Assembly (NCBI GenBank): GCA_963576725.1
Contig: OY755243.1
Span: 72,562,106 to 72,626,105, forward strand
Direction: 5' to 3'
From: Azorinus chamasolen
Taxonomy: Eukaryota; Mollusca; Bivalvia; Cardiida; Solecurtidae
DNA length: 64,000 nt
Of the stretch, positions 51,691 to 60,709 are shown piece after piece. Position 1 is the stretch's first letter, and each line of letters opens with the position of its first letter. The notes beneath the pieces are model-generated. The model ran no database searches. It was given only the letters and a program-made list of their open reading frames with translations, and had not been told where the DNA came from. The position numbers and the translations under genes are program-made.

Positions 51691-51763
51691 CAATAATAAT
51701 TGATATTAACCCTTTAAATCCTGAGAACATTCAACATTCTTCCACATTGTTAAGTTTGCTTAC

Positions 51764-52085
51764 CTGCACCAAAGGCAAAGAAAAAGCTCTCATTTGGGTT
51801 ATCATCCAGCAGTCTCGCTGCTCGTAATGCCATTCTTTCATTGCGTTTATTAATAAGTTCAGTTCTGAAGTAATCATCTATCACTTCCGCAGTTTTAAAA
51901 TGGTCTGGAGGTAGAGAGAAATTTAACAAGTTCGGAACTTGTGTGGAATCACGATTAAATATAATATCATTGAGGTCGCCACAGTTGTAGTGGTGAATCA
52001 AATCGTCTGTTGTGTAAGGTATTGCACTTTCACTGAGTCTGTAAGACTCATGTTGCCACAAGGTATGGTTTAAAGCAAACAGCAC
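51764..52085 (-). CDS. TRABD2: TIKI/TRABD2-family metalloprotease, internal exon (catalytic-domain C-terminal part)
   Basis: TIKI proteins are membrane-tethered TraB/PrgY-superfamily metalloproteases that trim the N-terminus of Wnt ligands and so inhibit Wnt signalling. This exon encodes 107 residues plus one base. Family hallmarks are readable in order: VLFALNHTL (residues 1-9), [20 protein letters not shown] (24-43), a TQVPN segment (48-52), [12 protein letters not shown] (77-88) and ESFFFAFGA (99-107). The acceptor is TTTTTCAG before GTGCTG at 52085 (phase 0). The donor is GCAG|GTAAGC at 51764 (phase 1). The next exon is 6922..7012. No stop or frameshift interrupts the exon and no transposon sits in it, although C2 and PB-A copies lie within 75 bp on either side. 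Identification rests on remembered family motifs; paralogue assignment (TRABD2A versus B) is not possible here. Confidence 0.9.
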
Positions 52086-52135
52086 CTGAAAAACAAAAAC
52101 AACATTAGAATTTATATACAATAATCTCCACCCCT

Positions 52136-52278
52136 TTTACCTTTTATTCCATACTATTCATTAAGAAATAATAAATACATAATTATATGTGAATATTACT
52201 GCAATATGAAGAAGGGATATTTTGCCATGGCAGAAACTGTAGAATGAGACCTATCTATTTCATAAGTAAACAGAGCAA
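52136..52278 (-). mobile_element. PB-A2 long-arm fragment
   Basis: ttttaccttttattccatac, ttgccatggcagaaactgta, ataagtaaacagagcaagc; stops at the hairpin foot. It lies 50 bp upstream of the TIKI exon acceptor. Confidence 0.65.
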
Positions 52279-52361
52279 GCAAGAAGTATAGGTAAAAGAA
52301 GAAGTTTGTTGCATGGATATTGAAATGAGTAAAAAAAATTACAAACTAATGCAGAAGATTA

Positions 52362-52562
52362 CTGGATAATGGTCAACCATGGTCATGATGGTTTTGACCA
52401 TGGTGAACCATGGTCAGATTACTTTATTCAAGACTGATCATGACTGACCACGGTTGACAAGACTTGTTAATCATGGTTGACCATGGTCTAGCCAGGCCTG
52501 AGCACACCTAACCATGGTTTGAGATACTTGAGCTTGGTTTGAATATGGTCAATCATGGTAGT
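52362..52562. repeat. Degenerate ACCATGGT-rich array
   Basis: About a dozen imperfect units around (g)aCCATGGTca, at irregular 10-25 bp spacing; many are self-complementary. Includes ggtcaaccatggtcatgatg, gaccatggtgaaccatggtc and ggttgaccatggtctagcc. Confidence 0.7.
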
Positions 52563-52677
52563 TTTTTGCTGAAAAGTCCAAATGCGCTGTATACCCTAAT
52601 TACCATTTATAAGTAATCCCCACTCTTCATTGTTTTTGCAAACTTAATAAATTTAATTTGGCACCATTTTGATAACC

Positions 52678-52891
52678 TTAACGCTTACAATGCTGAATTT
52701 TCTAATGGATTATTCCAAAATTTGAACAGGTCAAGCTTATGGTGAATATTTAGGGATTTTTCTAAAGAAAAGTGTTACATGACAAACATGACCATGATGA
52801 GAGGGCTCCTCTAGGAACCTTCTCATCTGGGTTTACACTGTTTGCAAAGGACATTAGCAACTTCACTTGTGTCTCGCACTTTAAGGGTTAA
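52678..52891 (+). mobile_element. PB-D2 MITE (214 bp)
   Basis: TTAACGCTTACAATGCTGAA to gcactttaaGGGTTAA. Apex GGCTCCTCTAGGAACC. Confidence 0.82.
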
Positions 52892-52899
52892 ATGAGATG

Positions 52900-53025
52900 G
52901 ACAGAGTAGCAAATAGTGTACACCCTGATGAAATGACTTCTTCAGGAACTGTTTGATCTGGGTCTGTGATATTTGCCAAATTAATTTGTATTTCTGAATA
53001 TTAAAGATAATTATGGTATTCATTG
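52900..53025 (+). mobile_element. H-family copy
   Basis: gtagcaaatagtgtacaccc, apex gacttcttcaggaactg, gatctgggtctgtgatattt, tctgaatattaaagataatt. Confidence 0.62.
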
Positions 53026-53400
53026 CTCTTTGCTGATATCTCAAATAAACTTCAAGAACATGTTGGGAATGACAGGAACATACCATCTTCATCACTTGAC
53101 AGTTCTCAAACTTGAAGTGCTCCAGTTATCTCACCAATCCAATGAGAAGAGAACAGATTATTCAAGTCATGATTATCCCTCTTAACCAGCACAAGATTCT
53201 GCCACATATTCACAATACAAATTAAACCTTTAAGCAAGATCAAAGGACCTGACAAAATAAATCTCAAGATTAAGTAGAGACTGAACCAATGTGAAACCAT
53301 TTAAGGAAAGGCTAGACCTAATAATTTAAGGCTCACACTGGACACATTTTCTTCTTGCCTTTCATTACTCCATACATTACTACTAACTGAGAACAATACT
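53026..53400. other. No recognised feature
   Basis: Unassigned. Confidence 0.35.
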
Positions 53401-53403
53401 ATA

Positions 53404-53585
53404 ATTCTTTGCACTCTAATGGCCAATTATGATTACTTTCTCACACAATTTGGATTGTGATGAGATGCCTAATCTCTGGGCATCTGATCAGTGTCCAAAC
53501 AAGTACATTGTCAATAAATATCTTTCAGTGCTGTAGCAAAGAACATTTTGAAGACTACAATTACGCAGTGTTCAAAGAGATAACC
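53404..53585 (+). mobile_element. PB-F copy
   Basis: attctttgcactctaatggc, cacaatttggattgtgatga, gggcatctgatcagtgtcca, gcagtgttcaaagagataa. Confidence 0.55.
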
Positions 53586-53684
53586 TTTGAAAGTTTCTGC
53601 GTCTAACAATTCAGCATTTATAAAGGATACAAGTGCACTACATGCAGAAACCAACATTGGTCTGTCTTTGTCAAATTCAATATA

Positions 53685-53898
53685 TTAACCTTTTACCTCA
53701 TATAAATGCCTATCCATGCTCTTGCAAACAGAGTAGACCATAGTCAGATGGCTCCTGTAGGAGCTGTCTGATCTGGGTCTAATCTGTTTGTCTATAAATA
53801 ATATAGATATGATTTTACAGTTTTCCTTGTTCATTATGCCAATTAATATTCATGACATCATTATCTCTAACATGAATATTCAACAGGGAAAGAGTTAA
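53685..53898 (+). mobile_element. PB-A2 MITE (214 bp)
   Basis: TTAACCTTTTACCTCATATA to agggaaagagTTAA. Apex ATGGCTCCTGTAGGAGCTG. Confidence 0.85.
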
Positions 53899-53956
53899 AG
53901 GGACATAACTCTTTACATATACAAGTGTGGATGATAACAGAAATTGCACAAAACAC

Positions 53957-54078
53957 ATAAAGTTTGGCCATGGCAGAAACTGTAGGATCAAATCTATATA
54001 TTTATAATTTTATATGCAAACAGAGCAAAACCTTATCAGATAGCTTCTAGTAAGGCAAATCTATGGAGTAAAAGGTTA
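53957..54078 (-). mobile_element. PB-A2 copy, hairpin right half deleted
   Basis: ggccatggcagaaactgtag, gcaaacagagcaaaacctta, then tctatggagtaaaaGGTTAA. Confidence 0.6.
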
Positions 54079-54228
54079 AATGCTGAATATTCAAATCAGA
54101 GTTTCATTTATAATAATACAGTCAATTCAGTATGAAAGGCTTAAAGTTGCTAGAATACTTTGAATTAATGATCAATAGTGCTCCTATAGGAACCTTCTGT
54201 TCTGGGTCTACACTGTTTGCATTTGAAA
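54075..54228 (+). mobile_element. PB-D copy
   Basis: TTAAATGCTGAATATTCAAA, gtatgaaaggcttaaagttg, gctcctataggaacc, gggtctacactgtttgcat. Confidence 0.6.
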
Positions 54229-54689
54229 ATATAGAAATATCTTGATTTTGAATAGTTGATCTATTATGCCTCTGTTAGGACCATGTAAACAATGATAAAA
54301 TTAAAGATGAGGATCAGGATTTTATTTTTTAACCCTGCCCCATTCCCCATCACCCAAACATATAGTATGTAACCAGTAAACCCGAATAACAATTGTTTTG
54401 CACAATTCCCTAACCTATTGATTTCTTCTAATCATCAATCTGGCCAAGTTTACTTGGGTGGTAAATATTAGTATATATAGGCTAAGATCAAAGCATCTAC
54501 AACAATGAAACCGGAAACTTGTTGGCAGGAAGTGAGTATGGTTTGATGCTATAATGTAGCTTATGATTAGCTCCCTTAGCTTCGGTCAGTCTAACCCAGT
54601 ACTGGAGATGCTCTTGTGCAATGCATCCAGGGAGCATTTGGCTTCAATGCACCATAATACTCTTAACACTCTACGTTTGTTGAACAAAG
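54229..54689. other. No recognised feature
   Basis: Unique sequence. Confidence 0.35.
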
Positions 54690-54845
54690 GTGTCCTTAAA
54701 AGCAGATGATTGCTTAATGCAGGGTAAAAGTAATGCAAAAAGCTCCTACATGAGCTTTTTGTATTACTTTTGGCCTGCATGAAGCTATCACCTGCCTTAC
54801 AGACCAATAATTAGACCTAATTTTGACAACCACTTAAGACAGGAT
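54690..54845 (+). mobile_element. TA-C-type copy without clear ends
   Basis: agcagatgattgcttaatgc, agggtaaaagtaatgcaaaa, apex AGCTCCTACATGAGCT, mirrored; gacaaccacttaagacagga at the right. Confidence 0.65.
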
Positions 54846-55348
54846 CTACATTAAGAAATCTTTTTGGGATGGGGATCTTTTTGAGGCAGCAAACCTATCC
54901 GTCAATAATACTCATCAGGTATCAATCTTTTCCATCAATGATGTATCAACTGTTAAGCTATCGGAAACCACTGAAACAATTCAAGTTGTGAGCGCCATGG
55001 AACCTAATTATCAGTAAACAAGATAATCCACCTGTCCAGGAATATATCAAACCGTTTCTAAAGACTGGTATCTGAGGAATTCTTGGAACTACCATTCTGT
55101 GTTGCTTTCTTTGCCCACTAAATATTCTTTGTTGTAGACATTTGCTCTATATGATAATAAATTACATGGTGACAGCAGGGTCATTCCTGGGATTTTTCGG
55201 CAATTTGTAACAGACACACTTGCTGTTACTGTTTCAGGAGATGCCATACAAAAAATTCTGAGTTTTGACCTACCCTATAATTAGGGAAAGTATTCAGAAT
55301 GAAAAAAAGCATGAAAATAGTAGTGAAGGAGCCATTTGCAAATTGATC
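54846..55348. other. No recognised feature
   Basis: Unique sequence. I looked here for the missing upstream TIKI exons and found none. Confidence 0.4.
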
Positions 55349-55556
55349 AGGATCTAATAATGACATTAATTAACCAAATCTTTATAAGGCACTATGAACA
55401 AAAAAAACTTTTTTGACAGAAGCTGTAGAATCATATCTATCGGTATATTATATCATAAGCAAGCAGAGCAGACCCTGGCCCTAAAGGGACTGTCTGATCT
55501 GGGTCTCAACTGTTTGCAAAGGCGTAGAAATGCGTATTTATGGAGTAAAGGGTTAA
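55349..55556 (-). mobile_element. PB-A2 copy
   Basis: gacattaattaaccaaatct, agaagctgtagaatcatatc, aagcaagcagagcagaccct, collapsed apex, ggcgtagaaatgcgtattta, GGGTTAA. Confidence 0.72.
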
Positions 55557-55702
55557 TGTTTGAATACATACTAAGGGTTTTTAAGGTAGACATGATATCC
55601 TCTTCAACTACTACCCTAAATAACCCCCTACATTGCTTTGTAAAGCTGAATAAGTCATTTTGATAACTTTGAATTAGACTAACATAGTAGCAAATAGTGT
55701 AA

Positions 55703-55952
55703 TACAGTAAAACCTCTCTATAATGGCAACTAAATTGTGTTAATTAGTTGGTATTTAGGGCAGGTGGCTGCTTAAAGCAAGGTGAAAGTAAAACAGAATG
55801 CTCCTATAGGAGCGTTCTGCGTTTTGAAAGTAAAACAGAACGCTCCTATAGGAGCGTTCTGTTTTACTTTCACCTTGCTTTAAGCAGCCACCTGCCTTTA
55901 ACACAAAATAATTGATGTAATTTAGTGGCCGTTGTAGAGAGGTTTTACTGTA
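55703..55952 (+). mobile_element. TA-C with duplicated hairpin (250 bp)
   Basis: TACAGTAAAACCTCTCTATA to gaggttttactgTA. The block gaaagtaaaacagaatgctc...agcgttctgc is followed by a second complete hairpin with the same sequence. It sits in an H-like flank (gtagcaaatagtgtaa). Confidence 0.88.
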
Positions 55953-56578
55953 CATGGTTCTTGAGAAACCATTTTATCTGAGTGTTGCACTAAGTTTTTT
56001 ATCCGAATACATAGCGTTATTATGGTGTACATAAACATTTCCATGACAATATTTTGGATAAAAGAAAACAAGTAATGGAAGCATTGGAAGCAACGCAATA
56101 GTCCCCTAGCGACTGAATTTAAGTCTAACTACTGTAATTCTGTGAAAAATAAACGTAACATATAACAAAATAGGAAAGCCTATACTTTCCTTAAAGTCCA
56201 ACTGCTGTAATTTCGTGAAATATCAATATAACAAAATTCAAACTTAATCTGTATCTCATTATAATAAAGCCACATACCAATGTCAATTCAATATCTACAG
56301 GGTTTTAGAAAAGAAGTGTGGAGAATTGAAGTATGACCGACTTATTGGCTGATAGATGGACGAACTGACTGAAGAACAGATGGAGTGCAAATCTATAAAG
56401 TCAACTTCGGGTTGCTGGTAGAGGACTATTCGACTAATAAAATTAATTTTGGTATCAATCTTTAAAACATTCCATTTCATTTACAATTACTGGATTTATG
56501 TTATATGTTGTCTACTTATAAGATTGTTTTGTCAGTACATTTAGCCTGATGGGAAATTTAGTTATAAAAAATCATCTA
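55953..56578. other. No recognised feature
   Basis: Unique sequence; open frame 56295-56480 (-) not supported. Confidence 0.4.
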
Positions 56579-56630
56579 CTTCAGTTTTTGTTGCATTTTT
56601 CAAGCTTCAGTTTTTGTTGCATTTTTAAAG
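56579..56630 (+). repeat. 26-bp tandem pair
   Basis: cttcagtttttgttgcattt present twice head to tail. Confidence 0.9.
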
Positions 56631-56631
56631 C

Positions 56632-56720
56632 AGAGTGTCAAGCTGTATTGATCTGGATGTCAAGAACAGCTACTCAGCATCAGCATTTCATCATGAATTG
56701 AAACTGATTGCAAATTATAA
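56632..56720 (+). mobile_element. PB-F copy, degraded
   Basis: agagtgtcaagctgtattga, cagcatcagcatttcatcat. Confidence 0.4.
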
Positions 56721-56761
56721 TCACTAACTTTCCTGTAGCATACTAAAGGCTAATTATAACC

Positions 56762-57207
56762 TAGTCCCTGTTCAGTACTCATGTAGGAAATAATGACAAC
56801 ATACAGTAAAATCTCGATTAGTCGAACACGAAAATACGTATTATTATCGATCTTTAAGACAGGTGGCTGCTTAATGCATGATGAAAGTAATGCAGAAAGC
56901 TCCTGTAGGAGCTTTCTGCATTACTTTCACCATGTATTAAGCAGCCACCTGCCTAAAAGGGTCGAAATTCTTCCATACAGAAAATTCGAATAATCAAGGT
57001 TTTACTGTACATGTATTTATTTCCTCAATCTTTATAATGTAAACTTTTCAAGGGAACATTAAATCTTTGCTTTGACAAAAACTTTAGAATCAGATCTTTA
57101 TCATGTCAAAAGCAAACAAATCAGTGCCCTGATCAGATAGCTCCTATGGGTAGACTACTCTGTTTGCAAATATGTGAAAAGGCGTTTAAAATGAGGAAAA
57201 GGGTTAA
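56762..57207 (-). mobile_element. PB-A2 copy with nested TA-C3
   Basis: gtccctgttcagtactcatg, gaaataatgacaaca, C3, tgtatttatttcctcaatct, hairpin with shortened apex (tagctcctatgggtag), ending ggaaaaGGGTTAA. Confidence 0.78.
56802..57009 (+). mobile_element. TA-C3 MITE, complete (208 bp)
   Basis: TACAGTAAAATCTCGATTAG to aatcaaggttttactgTA. The outer arm reads gtcgaacacgaaaatacg / cagaaaattcgaataatc, unlike C or C2. The core acaggtggctgcttaatgca, apex AGCTCCTGTAGGAGCT, is shared with them. Confidence 0.9.
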
Positions 57208-57516
57208 GACCGGTTGACAATCACAATGATGAGAGTGAATGAAATACTGATATGTCAGATTCCCTGACACATTACATGATTCAGCTGCCCAGAAAACAAT
57301 ATATACATGACAATGACATGACAAAGACATTTGTTTGGCTGGTTTTAACTGTTATCAAGTGTTACCTGTAACATCTATTTGATTTAATTATGTTGCTATG
57401 TAACTATTATATGCAAAAACATGTCTGCTACAATTTTTTTAATTTCAATTTTATTTCAAATTCAGCTCACCAACAAGGGTAAATATTACATTTTCAGCAC
57501 TCTTCAGAATCTGGGT

Positions 57517-57753
57517 AATAACCCATTCCCTCATAGTCTATTTTAAGACCCAATCTCCATGAACGAATCTACCAAAAAGGAGGCTTTATTAGAGAAACTG
57601 AAAAAATGTTGAATAGTGTAGTATTGAAACCACTGTGATAAATAGAGCATTTGCTCTTATTCCTATGGAGCAAAAGCTCTATTTATCACAATGGTTTCAA
57701 GAAATGACTAATACAGAGGCGTAGAAAGGCGTATTTATGGAGGATAGGGATAA
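57517..57753 (+). mobile_element. PB-B MITE
   Basis: taataacccattccctcata to gaggatagggataa. Apex tgctcttattcctatggagca (expanded). Confidence 0.82.
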
Positions 57754-57765
57754 ACACAGTTATTG

Positions 57766-57850
57766 ACTGTGGACACCAGTCTGGATGCTGATGAGACATC
57801 TCCCACTAACTTACGGTAGACATTGACATCCAGATCTAAACTGTAAATGG
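57766..57850 (+). mobile_element. PB-F hairpin
   Basis: ccagtctggatgctgatgag and gacatccagatctaaactgt. Confidence 0.45.
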
Positions 57851-57881
57851 TATAGATTTCCACATATTAACTGTCACAGAG

Positions 57882-57996
57882 TTAAACCTTTCTCCCATAG
57901 AGAGAAATTTTGAAAAATTCATGTAAGAAGTGACCACATCATGAACATTAAATTCCATTATTTGAATTTTTATAATAGTACATGTACATGTATTAA
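57882..57996 (-). mobile_element. PB-A2 long-arm fragment
   Basis: ttaaacctttctcccataga, attcatgtaagaagtgacca, atttttataatagtacatgt, cut by the PB-A1 insertion. A possible continuation is at 58490 (ccattgcagaaactgtagaa). Confidence 0.55.
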
Positions 57997-58226
57997 CCTT
58001 TCCCTCATATAAACGTGTTTCCACGCATTTGCAAACAGAGTAGACCCAGATCAGACGGCTCCTATAGGAGCCGTCTGATCAGGGTCTGCTCTGTTTGCTA
58101 ATGGGATTTGAAAGATCAGTTTCTTTACCAATGTTCCACCTTCCATATTTCATTATAACTATTTTGTCCATGAATATTCAATAGGTATAGAAATTTGTAA
58201 TAAACATAGAACAGGGAATGGGTTAA
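57993..58226 (+). mobile_element. PB-A1 MITE (234 bp)
   Basis: TTAACCTTTCCCTCATATAA to acagggaatGGGTTAA. Apex GACGGCTCCTATAGGAGCCG. It shares its right TTAA with PB-E. Confidence 0.9.
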
Positions 58227-58472
58227 CCCTTCGCTTGCTATTCACGTCAATATACCTACTGGTAAATAGTGAAGACCCAGATAACACAGCTCCTGCAGGA
58301 GCTGTCTCATCAGGGTCTGCACTATTTACAAGTTGATTGTGCAACCAGTGCACTCCACAGCAGTGATTGCACAGCGAAATACGTGTACACAGTGAAGATA
58401 TATGTAATTATACAACAGGGCATGGGTAAAGAGGGAGATGTGTATTTCAAAATTCAGCAAGCGAAGGGTTAA
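58223..58472 (+). mobile_element. PB-E MITE, complete (250 bp)
   Basis: TTAACCCTTCGCTTGCTATT to agcaagcgaaGGGTTAA. Apex CAGCTCCTGCAGGAGCTG. Very close to the 28642 copy. Confidence 0.92.
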
Positions 58473-58528
58473 GAACATTGGATGTTCTGACCATTGCAGA
58501 AACTGTAGAATCAGATCTGTTTGTGTCT
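58473..58528 (-). mobile_element. PB-A2 long-arm piece
   Basis: ctgaccattgcagaaactgt, agaatcagatctg. Plausibly the rest of the copy at 57882, separated by the A1 and E insertions. Confidence 0.5.
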
Positions 58529-58701
58529 ATCAGTTGGAGTGTTATGATGTCTCTCAAATTATCAAGACAAAGTATACACATGAAACAAATTAGAAAAGGG
58601 AGATAATTCAAAATTGGGTGATGCTTGTACATGCATGTGTCTATATTATATCAATCTCTAAGTCTTATATAGAGAATTATAATTTTTGACTCCTCAGTCT
58701 T

Positions 58702-58873
58702 TTAATATTTATGAAGTAAACAAACCAAACAATAATTTTCCTTGCAGAATAGTGTTATTATGACAATGTGATTGAATAAAATAGGGATAGTACTAATGTC
58801 AAAACTGTGATGAAATGTCAGATTTTGCACAATAACAATGATGCCCACAACGGCAATGATGATACCAAGGTGC
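58702..58873 (-). CDS. Candidate exon with a transmembrane segment
   Basis: A very good acceptor (CTTTCTTCTGTTTTTTAG, then GCACC) precedes an open frame of 56 codons, with one base of a split codon before it, ending at TAA 58702-58704. It begins HLGIIIAVVGIIVIVQ, a strongly hydrophobic 14-residue stretch, followed by NLTFHHSF. Beyond that the composition looks less coding-like. There is no obvious donor. It may be a real short terminal exon or a chance acceptor in intronic DNA. Confidence 0.2.
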
Positions 58874-58974
58874 CTAAAAAACAGAAGAAAGACAAGTTAG
58901 CAAGAGCACAACATGCGGGTGTCAATGTTTGTGTGTCGAGACATCTTAAATTTTTATTATGGCTCTTGGTCCGA

Positions 58975-59395
58975 TTGTAGACCTTGTGATGATGAACAAA
59001 TGTGCGAAGTTTCATAAGATTTGCTTGAGTAGTTTTGAAACAATAGCCAACGTTAAAGTTTTTTGTTTTAAAAATTCAAAGGTCAAGGTCAAAAGTCCAA
59101 CATTTGAACATTGACGGAAAGGCCTGGCCACAAGAGATTCACATGAAATTTGAGAGTCCTGCTGGTTACAATTTCAAATTGACAGAAATCTTAAATTTTT
59201 ATTCCCCAAATCCCTAAAGGGGCATAATTTTGGGGAAAAGCCCTATAGAGTTATGGCCCTTAATCAGATTGCAGCCCTTGTGATAGTGAACAAGTGTGTG
59301 AAGTTTCATAAGATTTGCATGAATAGTAAAGAAGTAATAGTAAAGTTTATGGACGACAATTATATCAATTATATAAACGTGGGCGCCAGAGTTAA
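58975..59395 (+). repeat. Dispersed molluscan-type repeat with internal direct repeat
   Basis: cttgtgatgatgaacaaatg, gaagtttcataagatttgc occur near 58985 and again near 59280. Between them are aaaggtcaaggtcaaaagtc, ggcctggccacaagag and taaaggggcataattttggg. Confidence 0.55.
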
Positions 59396-59471
59396 GACAA
59401 TAGTTTGGTTTTTTTTCTTTGAAAAACAGACAAGCTAAAAATGAAATATATCTAGCCTGTTACTTTTACAA

Positions 59472-59529
59472 AAGAGTGTGCATTCTAAAGCTCAAACAGA
59501 AAGAGTGTGCATTTTAAAGCTCAAACAGA
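59472..59529 (+). repeat. 29-bp tandem pair
   Basis: aagagtgtgcattctaaagc...caga twice head to tail with one mismatch. Confidence 0.9.
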
Positions 59530-59571
59530 ACAAAACAACGTCTTACGATTGCTATATATAACAATGAATAA

Positions 59572-59577
59572 TTTATT
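59572..59577 (-). promoter_or_regulatory. Possible polyadenylation signal AATAAA
   Basis: Canonical hexamer on the minus strand 86 nt downstream of the TGA of the 59.7-kb open frame. Such hexamers are common by chance in AT-rich DNA, so this supports but does not prove a last exon. Confidence 0.3.
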
Positions 59578-59662
59578 ATAATCATGACCTTTTCTTTTTT
59601 TTTGAAATATGAAGAAAAATTTAAGTATCATTTATCAGTACTACTATACTTACTTGTTAAAC

Positions 59663-59977
59663 TCAAATATTTTTAATTCTTTTTTCCCCCAGTCTTATCT
59701 CCATGAACATTCTCTTAGAAAAAACATTATGGACTTTATCAATGCCATGTGCAGAGAGATCTGAGTACAAGCAAATATTCCTAAACGTTGATGGAACTTC
59801 AGTTTTTCTTAATTTATCATAGATGTGGCTGATGCGCATACTTGCTATCCATCCCATCTGATCTATCGTGCTACAGCTAAGGTACATGCCCAGATTACTG
59901 CTCCAGTCTATCGCCTCTTTGATACCTACTATGATACCAGACACAGAAGGACGATTACATGCAGTTCGTTCATAAAT
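59663..59977 (-). CDS. Candidate 3'-terminal exon of an unidentified gene
   Basis: An open frame of 104 codons follows a CAG at 59978-59980 and ends at TGA 59663-59665. The protein starts IYERTACNRPSV and ends GEKRIKNI. It contains GMYLSCSTIDQMGWIASMRI near residues 32-51, faintly like the last strand and helix of a PH domain (W followed by a basic amphipathic helix), but I do not recognise the family. AATAAA lies on the same strand at 59572-59577, about 86 nt past the stop, which fits a last exon. The acceptor has a poor pyrimidine tract. It is not a MITE and has no other copy in the window. It could be a separate gene upstream of, or nested in, TIKI. Confidence 0.42.
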   Translation of the reverse strand: MYERTACNRPSVSGIIVGIKEAIDWSSNLGMYLSCSTIDQMGWIASMRISHIYDKLRKTEVPSTFRNICLYSDLSAHGIDKVHNVFSKRMFMEIRLGEKRIKNI

Positions 59978-60052
59978 CTGTGTTGTTTATTATCAGCGTA
60001 ATCACATTGTCAGATGCCAAAAGAGCTATGTTTACAGATTTCCGGATTCCCT

Positions 60053-60299
60053 TTAACCCTTTACTCCATAGAAACGCCTTTTAACGTCCTAGCAAACAGA
60101 GTAGACCCAGATCAGATAGCTCTTGTAAGAACTGACTGATCAGGGTCTGTTCTGTTTGTCTATGGAATCATATAGATCTGATTCTGCAGTTTCTTCCAAG
60201 GCCAAAATTGCTTGTGTTCATTTGCCATTATAAAAAATTGTGTAATTAATATTCACTGCAATTATTTCTTACAGGAATATGCATAGAGTAATAGGTTAA
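60053..60299 (+). mobile_element. PB-A2 MITE, complete (247 bp)
   Basis: TTAACCCTTTACTCCATAGA to gagtaataGGTTAA. Apex AGCTCTTGTAAGAACTG. Confidence 0.88.
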
Positions 60300-60319
60300 A
60301 TCAGATCCATTTCAATGAC

Positions 60320-60572
60320 TTAACCCTTTCCCTGTTCTATATTTAGTCCAAATTAATTTCAATACCTACTGAATATTCATGGAGAAAATAGTTATAATGA
60401 AACATGGAAGGTGGACCATTGTAGCCATTTTAGAAAGAAAAGAAACAGATCTGTCAAATTCCACTAGCAAACAGAGTAGACCCTGATCAGACGGCTCCTC
60501 TAGGAGCCGTCTGATCTGGGTCTACTCTGTTTGCAATGCGTGAAAACAAGTTTATATGAGGGATAGGGTTAA
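60320..60572 (-). mobile_element. PB-A1 MITE, complete (253 bp)
   Basis: TTAACCCTTTCCCTGTTCTA to gagggataGGGTTAA. Apex GACGGCTCCTCTAGGAGCCG. Confidence 0.92.
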
Positions 60573-60709
60573 ACTGTTCAGCATCATACTGATTTTCTAT
60601 TTGTATTTTATTTTGAGCAACTAACATAGTGAAGCTTCAGAACAAACTGCTCCTGAAATCTGCATAATAAATTTTGGCACCATTTTAATAACTTACAAAC
60701 TAAGACTGG

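Larger units (their letters stand above)
7013..51763 (-). other. 44,751-bp TIKI intron filled with MITEs
   Basis: This is the interval between the two phase-compatible TIKI exons. Its ends are GTAAGC (donor side, 51763) and TTATTTTCAG (acceptor side, 7013). It splits the third residue of GAGH. It contains roughly one hundred hairpin MITEs, one SINE-like element and no recognisable second gene. Confidence 0.8.
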
